From: Diplolepis rosae
Lineage: Eukaryota; Arthropoda; Insecta; Hymenoptera; Diplolepididae
Reading direction: 5' to 3'
Assembly: GCA_030998225.1 (NCBI GenBank)
Contig: JAPYXD010000680.1
Span: 16,430,001-16,494,000, forward strand
DNA: 64,000 nucleotides
Position numbers and translations under genes: made by a program. Each line of letters opens with the position of its first letter. The first letter of the stretch is position 1. The notes under the pieces are model-generated. The model was not told the DNA's origin and did not search any database. It saw nothing but the letters and a program-made list of their open reading frames with translations. Of this stretch, positions 55,701-56,924 are shown in pieces.

Positions 55701-56795
55701 TATCATTCCAGCAACGGCACGATATTGGCAGCCGATCTTCGGCAAATTTTTGGCAATGCTGGGCCAGTGTTGGGCCGTATCTAACTTCGCACTTGGGACG
55801 TGCCAAAGTTTCTGTAAATTTTACGAATCTTTTTTCTGCACGTAACCATGTTTAGATTTGTATGGAATATAATTCAACGTTTTAACTTTCGATTGCCGAT
55901 ATAATCGCTATCTAGACACTATTTTATATAGTTAGATCAAGTGAAGAATGATGAATCACAAAGATAGAAATCAGTTATTTTCCAACAGTGAAAACAAACC
56001 ACAAAAATAACTAAAATAATCAAAATCACGCATCAAATTTTTTTTCTATGAGAACAAATTGTTGCCAATTTCAAAATTCGAAACCATTTTAAATATTGCC
56101 TTTTACTGCATTTCCATTTCCCAATTGTCTCCAAGGGTAAATTTTCCAAAGAAATATATTACTACCGGATAGAGTGTTTTTGGTGAATGAAAATCAACAG
56201 AATTATTCACATAGTCGTTACTTTCGAAACACAAAACAACGTTGTACACATCTTGATCCATAACTCCAAAACAATAATCGCTAAATCCATAGATAAGATT
56301 ATCAGCCGGAAGATAAATCGATCCATTACTTAGAAATAAAAATTTGTCGTTTTCAAATGCATCTGGTTCAAGCATATATTTCTGACCTCCATGACAAGGA
56401 TCCCATGAAAAAATATGAAATTCATTTGCGTCATACTCTTTTAAGGTGAAAGTTTTCGAGTCGTAGAGTAAAGGTAAGCGAACGTTTTTTTTCACTGTAA
56501 GAGGAACACATTTCCCTAGATATGAGTGATGTCTCGGAGGGCAACAAAATGGTAGACATGCTCGGGTTTTACAAGGGCAACCATAAATTCTATTTCCGTG
56601 AGTTTGAATGGCATCGGGCGGATATAATGTCCTATTAATCGTAAGAGGTTCCCCAGCTTTCTCAATTTCCGTTGTAAAATCCACTAAAGCTTCCACAGGG
56701 CAAACATCCTCTTTGGGTAATAAAAATGAATAAGAACCGACTACTAACATATTAAAGAGTACGAACGGAAGACAAGTTATTTTTCCAACGGCCAT
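1613..56795 (-). CDS. methuselah-like class B GPCR gene, five exons, 3' end outside window
   Basis: This is a spliced gene with exons 56795-56166, 49265-49073, 26368-26290, 2539-2355 and 1778-1613 (630, 193, 79, 185 and 166 nt). Junction phases are 0, 1, 2 and 1, and each donor matches the next acceptor, giving at least 417 continuous codons. The product starts with a signal peptide, then an Mth-type ectodomain with ten cysteines, then TM1 to TM5 and the third intracellular loop. Family knowledge: Methuselah and its paralogues are insect seven-pass plasma-membrane receptors linked to stress resistance and lifespan; ligands are mostly unknown. TM6, TM7 and the tail must lie left of position 1. 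All introns are phase-compatible and stuffed with mobile DNA, including a 7 kb retroelement in intron 2 and an 8.5 kb foldback in intron 3. No stop or frameshift is seen in any exon, so the gene looks functional. Which paralogue it is cannot be told from here. Confidence 0.9.
2355..2539 (-). CDS. methuselah-like GPCR, exon 4 (TM4 and second extracellular loop)
   Basis: Residues 302-362 plus split codons. The acceptor CTTTTGTTTTAG| is at 2540 and the donor CAAT|GTAAGT at 2354. It reads GFRSLQGSVKQREQKKF (second intracellular loop), TM4 around ILYSIYAWGGASILTSIC, then an extracellular loop with DKCWFQ, the conserved loop cysteine. Phase matches both neighbours. Confidence 0.92.
2614..2638. repeat. 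(TA)n microsatellite
   Basis: An uninterrupted run of AT dinucleotides within intron 3, just upstream of exon 4. Confidence 0.9.
2760..2954. repeat. half copy of the TTAA/GGCCATGG element
   Basis: The right half resembles 23460-23651, including 'atttatgacca' and 'tgccggtaa', and ends in GTTGGTCCGTGG-CTTAA. The left half is missing. Confidence 0.6.
3566..3751 (+). CDS. 61-residue basic ORF inside the TTAA element, possibly a captured 5' exon
   Basis: ATG is at 3566 after a TG-rich leader. The protein begins MSDEVRHKGRFIKKKE and is strongly basic and charged, ending HPTGNRTVN. The composition is protein-like rather than repeat-derived. The KGRFIKKKE start and GNRTV end recall, from memory only, the N-terminus of insect proteins with a Mutator-like transposase domain; this is a weak resemblance. 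ACA|GTAAAC near the end could be a splice donor, which would make this a captured first coding exon. Confidence 0.4.
   Translation: MSDEVRHKGRFIKKKELTRRENVRKANIERSKQNRDKIVDKNRAEASARATAHPTGNRTVN
4014..4136 (+). CDS. 40-residue ORF inside the TTAA element
   Basis: It begins MTADKSRQSYNLWKDNTN and ends FFKVRGKFV, then stop. Not recognised. It may be a fragment of the same or another captured gene; it could also be chance. Confidence 0.25.
   Translation: MTADKSRQSYNLWKDNTNLLYGKKLFQEADEFFKVRGKFV
4764..4981. mobile_element. 218-bp near-perfect palindromic MITE
   Basis: Two ~99-bp arms beginning TCCCAGTGAACACT match in inverted orientation with about 85-90% identity and meet at 'ccataacgg'. A fragment of the same family (TTCTTGTTCTGTAACTGTGA) is at about 20722-20741. 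The target duplication is unclear. Confidence 0.85.
5039..5120. repeat. short inverted repeat, CTCTCTAAATTTGA family
   Basis: 'ctcaaaatttgaaatcagtga' pairs with 'cagtgactcaaatttagagag'. Related to 50760-50865 and 59793-60016. Confidence 0.6.
5533..6197. mobile_element. TTAA/GGTAGTTC foldback MITE, copy 1
   Basis: The 665-bp inverted repeat starts GGTAGTTCGAACACG and ends CGATCGAACTACC-like, preceded by TTAA (5529-5532) and followed by TTAT. The arms contain the family phrase 'gcaaaaatagataatttt'. Further copies are listed below at 27566, 38359, 39165, 45415, 48715, 50925 and 51512. Confidence 0.85.
6198..7160. other. AT-rich intron sequence, no gene
   Basis: No coding, splice or repeat structure that I can name. 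Confidence 0.5.
7165..7800. repeat. GGCC/CCATGGC-rich quasi-palindromic repeat family, two or three units
   Basis: Repeated phrases such as 'aaccgggccatgg', 'cctggccatggcctgg', 'gggcctggtctggac' and 'tttctgcatagggtt' recur at about 300-bp spacing, with 'ggccatggtcatggcc' at 7766-7785. The same family is seen at 19800, 20411, 35620, 36000 and 49740. Ends resemble 'tttctgca-agg'. Confidence 0.65.
7801..8450. other. AT-rich intron sequence, no gene
   Basis: 8164-8210 ('cgtcgaaagcgtttctttttc') matches 47932-47975, so a dispersed repeat is present. Otherwise nothing is visible. Confidence 0.45.
8451..8591. repeat. 140-bp double-hairpin repeat, copy 1
   Basis: Hairpin A pairs TGTGCAACTAGGGAAAA with TTTTTCCCGTGTTGCACA. 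Hairpin B pairs CTACTAGCGGGTCAGAAAG with the segment ending GGCCCGCTAGTAG, with a GCCCCGCATGGGGC core. A second copy, almost identical, is at 48513-48655. Confidence 0.8.
8592..9208. other. AT-rich sequence with one unsupported ORF
   Basis: A minus-strand open frame of 143 codons (9111-8680) has no recognisable domain, no flanking splice signals fitting the GPCR, and ordinary AT-rich composition. I do not call it a gene. Confidence 0.4.
9213..10190. mobile_element. partial TTAA/GGGGATTC element with a nested inverted repeat
   Basis: TTAA at 9209-9212 is followed by GGGGATTCGACACCTTTAAT, the left end of the family at 22535-23048. The interior repeats the family phrase 'aaccaattgttatgattct'. 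A second inverted repeat (arms 9617-9655 'gcattctctagataaaaat' and 10150-10186) is inserted and the right TTAA end is missing. Confidence 0.65.
10191..11084. other. AT-rich sequence, no gene; (AT)n at 10657-10672
   Basis: No coding or repeat structure that I can name apart from two short AT-dinucleotide runs (10113-10136 and 10655-10673). Confidence 0.45.
13100..13545. repeat. inner inverted segment of the foldback (left)
   Basis: 'ggataaaaaaagataggcgc' and neighbours here match, in reverse complement, 15420-15835. They extend the foldback arms inwards with a different repeat dialect ('ggatagagtgatggata'). Confidence 0.7.
13538..14333. mobile_element. 0.8 kb CACCG...CGGTG element (CACTA-like) nested in the foldback
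   Basis: The terminal inverted repeat CACCGAAAAAATAGCATACT / AGTATGCCATTTTTTCGGTG is flanked by TG at 13536-13537 and 14334-14335 (2-bp duplication). Subterminal regions are rich in AGTAT/AGTAC in both orientations. It carries a captured two-exon SAM-like coding piece. Confidence 0.75.
13812..14295 (+). pseudogene. captured SAM-domain gene fragment, two exons, one in-frame stop
   Basis: Exon A (13812-13875) starts with ATG and reads MDTVGMWLKNNNLEELIDRF up to the donor TTCAA|GTAAGT. Exon B starts after ATATATTAG at 14045. The split codon (A+GT) restores one frame that reads QKLTSM, a TGA, then RFRGLTEDLIKEFISEVG and onward. WLKNNNLEELIDRF plus LTEDLIKEFI is the pattern of a SAM domain (helix 1 and the helix 3-5 region). 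Matching splice phases across an AT-rich intron argue for real capture of genomic host sequence, later decayed by one stop. The source gene is not in the window. Confidence 0.6.
14336..15400. other. spacer of the foldback, no gene
   Basis: AT-rich. A short stretch at 15245-15330 with 'atcaatctggatcaatcc' resembles the AATCCG palindrome at 43030-43573. Nothing codes. Confidence 0.45.
19795..19905. repeat. GGCC-type repeat
   Basis: 'gaccaggttctggcctggc', 'tcttggcaaataacgccgag' and 'gggtctgagcccgg' belong to the family of 49740-50010. Confidence 0.55.
20411..20620. mobile_element. GGCC-type MITE with CCCAAGCAGAAAT end
   Basis: The left end CCCAAGCAGAAAT and right end ATTTCTGCACAGG are inverted with a few mismatches. 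The interior has 'gatctggtcctag' and 'cctgggcctagcctgggcc'. The same left end occurs at 60324. Confidence 0.55.
20621..21540. other. AT-rich sequence, no gene; (TA)n at 21222-21241
   Basis: 20715-20800 carries a fragment of the 4764-4981 palindrome family. Otherwise nothing is recognised. The 87-codon frame at 21546-21809 runs into the next element and is not supported. Confidence 0.4.
21717..22026. mobile_element. 310-bp CACCC...GGTG element, TA duplication, TTTCTTTGA motifs
   Basis: Ends CACCCAGAAAAAAG / AAATAATTTCTAGGTG lie between TA at 21715-21716 and 22027-22028. 'ttctttga' and 'caaagaaa' recur in both orientations along its length. Confidence 0.65.
22535..23048. mobile_element. TTAA/GGGGATCC foldback element (complete)
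   Basis: TTAA at 22531-22534 and 23049-23052. The inverted ends are GGGGATCCGCCACCTTTAAT / TTAAAAGTGGCGGATCCCC. The arms pair over much of the 514 bp, including 'accaattgttatgattct'. Partial relatives are at 9213, 36850-37303 and about 54360-54560. Confidence 0.88.
23324..23647. mobile_element. TTAA/GGCCATGG element (complete)
   Basis: TTAA at 23320-23323 and 23648-23651. Ends are GGCCATGGACCAACC / GGTTGGTCCATGGCC. Length is 324 bp. Half copies lie at 2760-2954 and just after TTAA at 60048-60051. Confidence 0.85.
23652..24770. repeat. AT-rich sequence with a GGCC/AGATCTGG repeat
   Basis: 24396-24640 contains 'accagcaccagatctgggcc', 'actagatctggcccatgc' and 'gcgccagatctcgg', another dialect of the GGCC-type family. 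24100-24165 has repeated GCTGGTTAG/GCTAGTTAGC words. No gene. Confidence 0.5.
24772..24945. repeat. inverted repeat with GCACTAGTGC palindromes
   Basis: 'gttttacgtgcggaaag' pairs with 'ctttccgcactcaaaac', and 'cccgcactagtgcggtaaaa' with 'ttttaccgcactagtgcggg'. This makes a ~170-bp hairpin with two perfect CCGCACTAGTGCGG cores. Confidence 0.8.
25019..25278. mobile_element. 260-bp CACTC...GAGTG element with TA duplication
   Basis: The terminal repeat CACTCAACTTCCACTTATTT / AAATAAAAGTGGAAGTTGAGTG has one mismatch and TA at 25017-25018 and 25279-25280. Internal words TTATTTTGC and GCAAAATAA recur in both orientations. Confidence 0.8.
25281..26289. other. AT-rich end of intron 3, no feature
   Basis: Nothing recognised beyond the splice donor of exon 3. 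Confidence 0.5.
26290..26368 (-). CDS. methuselah-like GPCR, exon 3 (TM3)
   Basis: This 79-nt micro-exon was found by looking for the missing TM3. The acceptor TTTTGTTTCAG|CT is at 26369 and the donor TTTTGG|GTAAGT at 26289. It completes the split codon from exon 2 (G+CT, Ala), then reads FTIYFSFLASFFWLNVMC and FDIWWTF, and leaves GG for exon 4. WLNVMCFDIWWTF is the characteristic Mth TM3 segment. The exon is too short to appear as an ordinary ORF. Confidence 0.93.
26369..27561. other. AT-rich 3' end of intron 2, no feature
   Basis: Only the pyrimidine-rich acceptor tract of exon 3 is evident. Confidence 0.5.
27566..28232. mobile_element. TTAA/GGTAGTTC foldback MITE, copy 2 (complete)
   Basis: TTAA at 27562-27565 and 28233-28236. 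Ends are GGTAATTCATCC / GATGAACTACC. Length is 667 bp with long arms. Confidence 0.88.
28258..28438. repeat. duplicated flank, copy 1 (copy 2 at 35806-35975)
   Basis: 'ccactaaaatccccagaatt' through 'atagaatcttgttcttg' is repeated in the same orientation at 35819-35975 with scattered changes. The retroelement lies between the two copies. Confidence 0.75.
28449..28671 (+). repeat. 5' LTR
   Basis: Begins TGTTACCAGG and ends CACTATAACA (TGTTA/TAACA ends). It contains two tandem ~55-bp units ('gatgacctcc' to 'atatatgtagaggtt') with TATATAT boxes and AATAAA at 28595-28600. Its first 165 bp match the 3' LTR with about two differences. Confidence 0.85.
28675..28692 (+). promoter_or_regulatory. putative primer binding site
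   Basis: TGGCGATCCTGCCACGAT starts three bases after the LTR. The leading TGG pairs with a tRNA 3' CCA. The tRNA species is not identified. Confidence 0.6.
28693..29513 (+). other. retroelement leader before gag
   Basis: An 820-base untranslated stretch, GC-richer than the flanking intron, presumably packaging and leader sequence. No ORF of note. Confidence 0.5.
29514..30800 (+). CDS. gag: retroelement Gag polyprotein
   Basis: 428 residues, intact. It is the structural protein of the retroelement capsid. An N-terminal charged/coiled region is followed by a capsid-like central part around residues 125-300 (IKPINGQDDMGVEDFIKTV; LRQNLRQTSSLISLKSKL). One CCHC zinc knuckle, CFKCGKIDHISSQC (C-x2-C-x4-H-x4-C), is at residues 346-359 and would bind RNA. 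The acidic tail after the knuckle lies in the overlap with pol. The start ATG follows the leader and is the first in frame. The last 253 bases overlap pol in the -1 frame. Confidence 0.93.
   Translation: MSRAQSPVRAQSPSYTTDELLVRVLSQMETLTISFNALKKENENRIDEISRLSKKLGGAGTVETDSESQQRPEAIDDHSSVEEKTFQRKETFRPRQENIYGQSQFFPTTVPTAPHEERKMGAKLAIETIKPINGQDDMGVEDFIKTVKRARIRCEEPEILLDLILAKKITHVAEKAIRYMQINSYEDLYAALRQNLRQTSSLISLKSKLESCKQGLTETVQNFTTRFRQITNEINYLVQSQHVNPTKRRLKIELEEEEAVNRYLLNLKREIGMQVRLLKPNTVNEAQALAIETETWLKDSQPVRQIIKPPVKIWAKSPGPPRLSANTTPRAQNSTIPLSDIFKMNCFKCGKIDHISSQCQVKQGFPPGHGFKRPPPVRAIQEEETEAENMTEEEITEQLIFEDSAEFLPYAEDYEQSMPEEKLEDTDY
30602..30608 (+). promoter_or_regulatory. -1 ribosomal frameshift heptamer G GGT TTT
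   Basis: In gag phase the codons are cag-ggt-ttt, giving the canonical X XXY YYZ heptamer GGGTTTT just after the zinc knuckle. A -1 slip here enters the pol frame (GF-SPRPW) with no stop before protease. A C-rich stretch with possible hairpins follows. Confidence 0.7.
30608..34375 (+). CDS. pol: retroelement Pol polyprotein (PR-RT-RNase H-IN)
   Basis: The open frame reaches back to 30548 and is probably made as a Gag-Pol fusion by -1 frameshifting. The aspartic protease motif LLVDSGAAIN starts at about 30797. Reverse transcriptase has YPLPMIDDIL, FSAFDLSAGFHQIP, the MPFGLKNAPATFQ block and the catalytic YIDD at 31958-31969. RNase H begins near TTDASNCGLGAVLSQ. Integrase has a zinc-binding H/H/C/C stretch (EAHRDHTGE...CPICQ) and the D,D-35-E triad: LDIFGP (33536), LTDQGSN (33716), NIERMHS (33824). 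WKGPYEDID near the end is the GPY/F module. The frame is intact over 1255 or more codons. Confidence 0.95.
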   Translation, partial: SPRPWFQATTSGKSNPRGRNRSGKHDRGRNNGATDLRGFSRISSICGRLRTIDARRKTGRYRLLVDSGAAINIIKEKILDDKDERKYTHKTFLMGNDRHISKHSTKLNFFGQEHVFYIVPNDFPLPEGGIIGIKFFEKYPRYAITNSHLVLNKVKLPLHLSNDFIPGKSEKICTISTDAEDQDIIIIDDKEIPDGLYTIRNGQIKIPLKNNEDYPKEVNLQISYEPILKIITNESNGPQMTFRLIELLKASRLDHLEKDQREFIKKIIARYSEVFTLESDLLPCTNLIEHQIVLKNGKIINLRSHKLPEKHRQFALEETEKLLKKGIIRESQSPYNSPLWIVPKKGNKLRMVIDYRKINEDTDQDAYPLPMIDDILDHLGKAKFFSAFDLSAGFHQIPMKEEDKKYTAFSTTQGHFEYNRMPFGLKNAPATFQRMMDNAFRGLIGTKCFAYIDDIVIFGSSIQEHNENLVAVMERIYQLGLRLEPRKCEYLKPELEYLGHIITKEGVKPNPEKINCIKEFRPLKTVKDVQSFLGLAGYYRKFIKNFSTIARPLTKLTQKETIFDWTPDCEKAFYDLKNALVIAPVLKFPDFSKQFILTTDASNCGLGAVLSQDGHPCLFISRTLNKAEEKYTTSEKELLAIVWAMKRLRQYLLGKKFKIQTDHRALVWLHNVKDPSSRLLRWRLRMEEYEYEIEYVKGKENKVADCLSRLFPITKDTLQEAMEKTGISTEEEEPSLEDQSPEIETFDKPRITKDEILKEKIKLTARRMREPSENETTETEEEITETPGDNTNLYTDFINWKLQPVKGKIKTKPNPIGKLWKEVTKDEMPMYNEEDWLYKLSWFIEEFVNRKLSIVRLSFGDPLFTFLEREVIQEIMEFLSNYYPDKNFHICFSTTRELTKEERKQIIKEAHRDHTGEQNTIEKAKRIGIWTNMDQDIKDYVKKCPICQLQKTTRIKNQSESIIPDIPLNPNDKIALDIFGPLPTTPRGNKYILSIQDRLTRYTTLIPLESETPTAIVEALIEQYIYIYGSPKTILTDQGSNFLSELMDQFEKALKIKHIKTTAFHPQSNGNIERMHSTLNNLIKTSMAENQNNWDENLKYVTFAINSTVNQTTGFTPFELTFGRLPNIPSQIENSPNLTHQDLIRKWRKKHEENIRKARERIQVELEKTKKRLDEGIIRTHPLYKPGSLVKILNNTKQNKLEQSWKGPYEDIDYLDNNNLRIRNKDKILRVHINQCMPYFLDEDSSTSNSGNGQL
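34332..35315 (+). pseudogene. env: broken env-like gene of the retroelement
   Basis: A short ORF starts at ATG 34332, overlapping the pol end by 44 nt, and reads a signal-peptide-like MRTLVLLIAAMANC before stopping at about 34410. A second segment, in another frame (about 34376-34833), is cysteine-rich and resembles the C-terminal part of an insect errantivirus envelope ectodomain. A third segment (34848-35315), in the first frame, contains a transmembrane stretch (WLSYLGYAALGLGSAYVLY) and a basic tail. The total span is about 330 codons, shorter than a usual env of about 450-550. No furin site or fusion peptide is visible, so a central deletion plus at least two frame changes are inferred. 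It is not expected to make a functional envelope. Confidence 0.7.
35340..35351 (+). promoter_or_regulatory. polypurine tract
   Basis: AAAAAAGGGGAG immediately precedes the 3' LTR and would be the plus-strand primer in reverse transcription. Confidence 0.8.
35352..35539 (+). repeat. 3' LTR, altered 3' part
   Basis: 35352-35516 is nearly identical to the 5' LTR (a change at 'catgcctc'/'catctctc'). After 'acaaagt' it diverges completely, yet it ends again in TAACA at about 35539. The target duplication cannot be confirmed. Confidence 0.75.
35620..36095. repeat. GGCC-type MITE, two tandem relatives, with duplicated flank copy 2
   Basis: 'aagccaggcttgggcccag' (35625) and 'aagccggggttagccccgg' (35990) begin units ending 'gggccatgatgaaatttttg' and 'gggccatgctgaaatttttg'. 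35806-35975 between them is the copy of 28258-28438. Confidence 0.65.
36100..36840. other. AT-rich, no gene
   Basis: Nothing recognised. Confidence 0.5.
36850..37303. mobile_element. TTAA/GGGGATCC element, left end lost
   Basis: The right end AAGGTGGCGGATCCC is followed by TTAA (37304-37307). The interior shares 'catacataaaggtgctgg'-type words with 22920-22940. Confidence 0.65.
37308..38350. repeat. dispersed repeats with a GGTTGAAA palindrome
   Basis: 37862-37918 has 'gcgggttgaaactacgattt' and 'tgtttcaacccgc' around AACCCTAGGGTT. 37978-38060 ('ggtattggttttatgtaaaa') is inverted relative to 46435-46500 and 58350-58420. 38100-38150 has GTCGTCGTC/GTCGTTGTCG runs. No gene. Confidence 0.5.
38359..38911. 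mobile_element. TTAA/GGTAGTTC MITE, copy 3 (right end lost)
   Basis: TTAA at 38355-38358 then GGTAGTTCGTCC. The second arm breaks off near 38911 into a different dispersed repeat. Confidence 0.75.
39165..39819. mobile_element. TTAA/GGTAGTTC MITE, copy 4 (complete)
   Basis: TTAA at 39161-39164 and 39820-39823. Length is 655 bp. Closest to copy 1. Confidence 0.85.
39951..41162. mobile_element. 1.2 kb CACGG...CCGTG element (CACTA-like), GCTAAC motifs, captured exons
   Basis: Ends CACGGAAAAAAATGA / ATTATTTTTTTCCGTG are flanked by TG at 39949-39950 and 41163-41164. The inverted equivalent of the unoccupied site is at about 46005-46025 ('atgaaaaattatt' context). Both ends are packed with GCTAAC, AGCTAA and TTAGC words. 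The centre contains host-like exons with GT/AG signals. Confidence 0.75.
40756..40929 (+). pseudogene. captured C2H2 zinc-finger exon, 57 codons
   Basis: A good acceptor (TTTTTAATTTTGCAG at 40747) precedes ATG at 40756. The first 38 residues, MSQEISCFDITCQQTF... to ...LKHPGVTVFKC, include a C2H2 finger with spacing C-x4-C-x12-H-x4-H. The rest (GSSKSMILSATSICSNC) is unlike a finger and probably runs past the captured exon. Upstream, a non-coding exon-like block at 40518-40610 ends GGCAA|GTAAGT, and a further donor ATG|GTAAGT is at 40320. It looks like the 5' end of a host zinc-finger gene carried with its introns. The parent gene is not in the window. Confidence 0.6.
41165..42705. repeat. dispersed AT-rich repeat, no gene
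   Basis: 41165-41350 continues the repeat interrupted at 39950 (its relatives are at 38900-39150, 45330-45410, 45960-46410 and 57340-57420). 41640-42120 has TTTGGTTG/CAACAAA words. Nothing codes. Confidence 0.45.
43030..43573. repeat. 540-bp palindrome of AATCCGAAT-type words
   Basis: 'gtatcggattgaaattcatt' on the left pairs with 'aatgaatttcaatccgatac' on the right over ~250 bp arms. TTCCGA, AATCCG and their complements recur about every 10-15 bp. Confidence 0.85.
43599..44116 (+). repeat. 518-bp GGCC/TGGCC-motif repeat, copy 1
   Basis: Starts CCCAAGTGCGAAGTTAG and ends TTCGCACTTGGG. Same length as, and reverse complement of, 55280-55797. Words such as TTGGCC, GGCCAA, GCCAATA recur in both orientations. 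Confidence 0.85.
44950..45235. repeat. GCGCTTCGCG repeat family, copy 1
   Basis: GCTTCGCG words occur at both ends and a TTAAGGCTCTATCAGCCTTAA palindrome is at about 45153-45173. Copies are at 53870-54095 and 56925-57190, the palindrome being conserved exactly in all three. Confidence 0.8.
45415..45946. mobile_element. TTAA/GGTAGTTC MITE, copy 5 (internally deleted)
   Basis: TTAA at 45411-45414. The right side is CTAA after ACTACC. About 130 bp shorter than complete copies. Confidence 0.8.
45950..46510. repeat. dispersed AT-rich repeat; equivalent of the 57608 and 39951 target sites
   Basis: 46410-46500 reads 'cagacttagggggtctctga' and 'aaagatttgatgaaaatacc', the uninterrupted relative of the 57608-58335 insertion site. 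46005-46025 is the inverted relative of the 39951-41162 site. Confidence 0.6.
46511..48010. other. AT-rich, no gene; dispersed repeat at both ends
   Basis: 'tttttcacaaactttaagacag' (46530) and 'tttttcacaaatttttaggcag' (47835) are related. The middle shows nothing. Confidence 0.45.
47912..47928 (+). repeat. tRNA T-arm-like sequence, probable SINE or tRNA remnant
   Basis: CTGGG-CTCGAAT-CCCAG forms a perfect 5-bp stem with a 7-nt loop and contains a pol III B-box-like GGCTCGAATCC. No acceptor stem or clear A box, so not a tRNA gene. Confidence 0.5.
48014..48518. mobile_element. 505-bp CpG-rich element with TATTATGTGCCT ends
   Basis: The inverted ends TATTATGTGCCT / AGGCACATAATA are perfect, with GTA on both sides. 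It is markedly richer in CpG than its surroundings and contains GCATGCGCA twice (48294, 48409) and a GAA run. Confidence 0.7.
48513..48655. repeat. 140-bp double-hairpin repeat, copy 2
   Basis: Nearly identical to 8451-8591 although 40 kb away. Same two hairpins and the same GCCCCGC...GGGGC core. Confidence 0.8.
48715..49013. mobile_element. TTAA/GGTAGTTC MITE, copy 6 (right half)
   Basis: Ends AAAAACTACC followed by TTAA (49014-49017). Its left half is replaced by the double-hairpin block. It lies 60 bases from the exon 2 donor. Confidence 0.75.
49073..49265 (-). CDS. methuselah-like GPCR, exon 2 (TM1-TM2)
   Basis: Codons 211-274 plus one base. The acceptor ...TTCAATAG|GTGGGA is at 49266 and the donor TTCG|GTAGGT at 49072. 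TM1 is GMFISIPLLLATFLVYSI, followed by the family-typical loop LPELRNMHG and TM2 around NYVAPMIIAYTSLLIVHM. The exon ends ...ISDFACHFF in phase 1. A TTAA-flanked element ends at 49013, only about 60 bases beyond the donor inside intron 2. Confidence 0.92.
49270..49735. other. AT-rich start of the intron 1 tail, no feature
   Basis: Only the acceptor of exon 2 at its left end. Confidence 0.5.
49738..50015. repeat. GGCC-type quasi-palindromic repeat
   Basis: 'ggcccagaccaggcccgga', 'cctagctgggcccagggtt', 'ggcctgggtttagcctggc' and 'gccaggctagggccagg' alternate in both orientations. Confidence 0.65.
50075..50636. mobile_element. 562-bp Tc1/mariner-like MITE with TA duplication
   Basis: Ends CAATACCGGTCAGAATTGTG / CACAATTCTGACCGGTACTG, with TA at 50073-50074 and 50637-50638. 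The arms match for about 60 bp. The interior has no transposase frame. Confidence 0.8.
50760..50865. repeat. CTCTCTAAATTTGA family copy
   Basis: Starts TACTCTCTAAATTTGAATTAG. The interior has TCAGTA/TTACTG-like words. Related to 59793-60016. Confidence 0.5.
50925..51511. mobile_element. TTAA/GGTAGTTC MITE, copy 7 (right end fused to copy 8)
   Basis: TTAA at 50921-50924. The second arm breaks at 'ttttctcttgcaaattg', where copy 8 begins. Confidence 0.75.
51512..53290. mobile_element. TTAA/GGTAGTTC MITE, copy 8, interrupted by a 1.2 kb element
   Basis: 51512-51684 and 52873-53290 are the two parts. Both outer TTAA ends are missing. Confidence 0.7.
51687..52870. mobile_element. 1.2 kb element with CAGTCGTTGCGC motifs and TA duplication
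   Basis: The perfect ~24-bp ends AGGTAAATGTACCAGTCGTT / AACGACTGGTACATTTACCT are flanked by TA at 51685-51686 and 52871-52872. The uninterrupted sibling at 51108-51120 reads 'cttcataccaaattt', showing the pre-insertion site. CAGTCGTTGCGC or its complement occurs at both ends and again near 52152 and 52625. A 73-codon plus-strand frame (52486-52707) is not recognised. Confidence 0.85.
53291..53865. other. AT-rich, no gene
   Basis: Words like GTAAAATT/AATTTTAC recur in 53600-53850, possibly a decayed motif-rich repeat. Confidence 0.4.
53870..54095. repeat. GCGCTTCGCG repeat family, copy 2
   Basis: Same layout as 44950-45235, with the TTAAGGCTCTATCAGCCTTAA palindrome at 54031-54051. Confidence 0.8.
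54096..54725. repeat. remnants of dispersed repeats, no gene
   Basis: 54230-54330 belongs to the repeat at 45330-45410. 54360-54560 resembles the interior of the TTAA/GGGGATCC family ('ttttttaaccaattgtcatg'). Confidence 0.5.
54735..54975. repeat. CCAGTGC/GCACTGG motif repeat, two ~100-bp units
   Basis: 'agcaccgaaaaccagtac' and 'agcaccgaaaatcagtgc' begin two units, each with 'accagcactgg'-like words and an 'atcgtt-tcat-cccga-atatgccagt' tail. Confidence 0.75.
54976..55797 (-). repeat. GGCC/TGGCC-motif repeat, copy 2 (core 55280-55797)
   Basis: The 518-bp core is the reverse complement of 43599-44116. The preceding 300 bp has the same style (GGGCC, GGTTC, GTTGGC) but no match in copy 1. The 216-codon and 112-codon frames here mirror frames in copy 1 and come from the repeat. 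Confidence 0.8.
56166..56795 (-). CDS. methuselah-like GPCR, exon 1 (signal peptide and ectodomain)
   Basis: Codons 1-210. The ATG at 56795 is followed by a hydrophobic signal peptide (LPFVLFNMLVVGSYSFLL) ending near residue 25. The mature ectodomain has ten cysteines, as in the Mth N-terminal domain: one in VCPVEAL, five in the cluster GCPCKTRACLPFCCPP, then GKC, WDPC, DYC and VLC. Three N-glycosylation sequons are visible (NRT, NGS, NNS). Open reading runs on to 56103, but the donor CCG|GTAGTA at 56165 is preferred. It joins ...TLYP in phase 0 to VGMFISIP of exon 2, the usual Mth entry into TM1; the read-through residues do not look like the family. Confidence 0.93.
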
Positions 56796-56924
56796 TCTGA
56801 ATCACGTATCGCGAGTGACTGACTGACTGATTATGGTCCCTTCCTTTACATTCCAGCTTACACAGGCCACAATTCTGAAGGTCGGAAGATTCTAATTATT
56901 AGGAGATTTGTGATAGAAAACATT
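56796..56924 (-). promoter_or_regulatory. immediate 5' flank of the GPCR gene
   Basis: This 129-base stretch between the start codon and a GCGCTTCGCG repeat contains a (TCAG)n run at about 56815-56831 and no clear TATA box. ATTCAG just before the ATG could be a 3' splice site of a non-coding first exon, which would place the promoter further right. Confidence 0.4.

Noticed and set aside
55205..55855. 216-codon plus-strand frame
   Set aside because: Reading of the TGGCC-motif repeat, mirrored in the inverted copy; no protein family seen.
56103..56165. Extension of exon 1 to the stop after NWEMEMQ
   Set aside because: Lies beyond a GTAGTA donor whose use joins exactly to TM1 in exon 2; the residues do not resemble the family.
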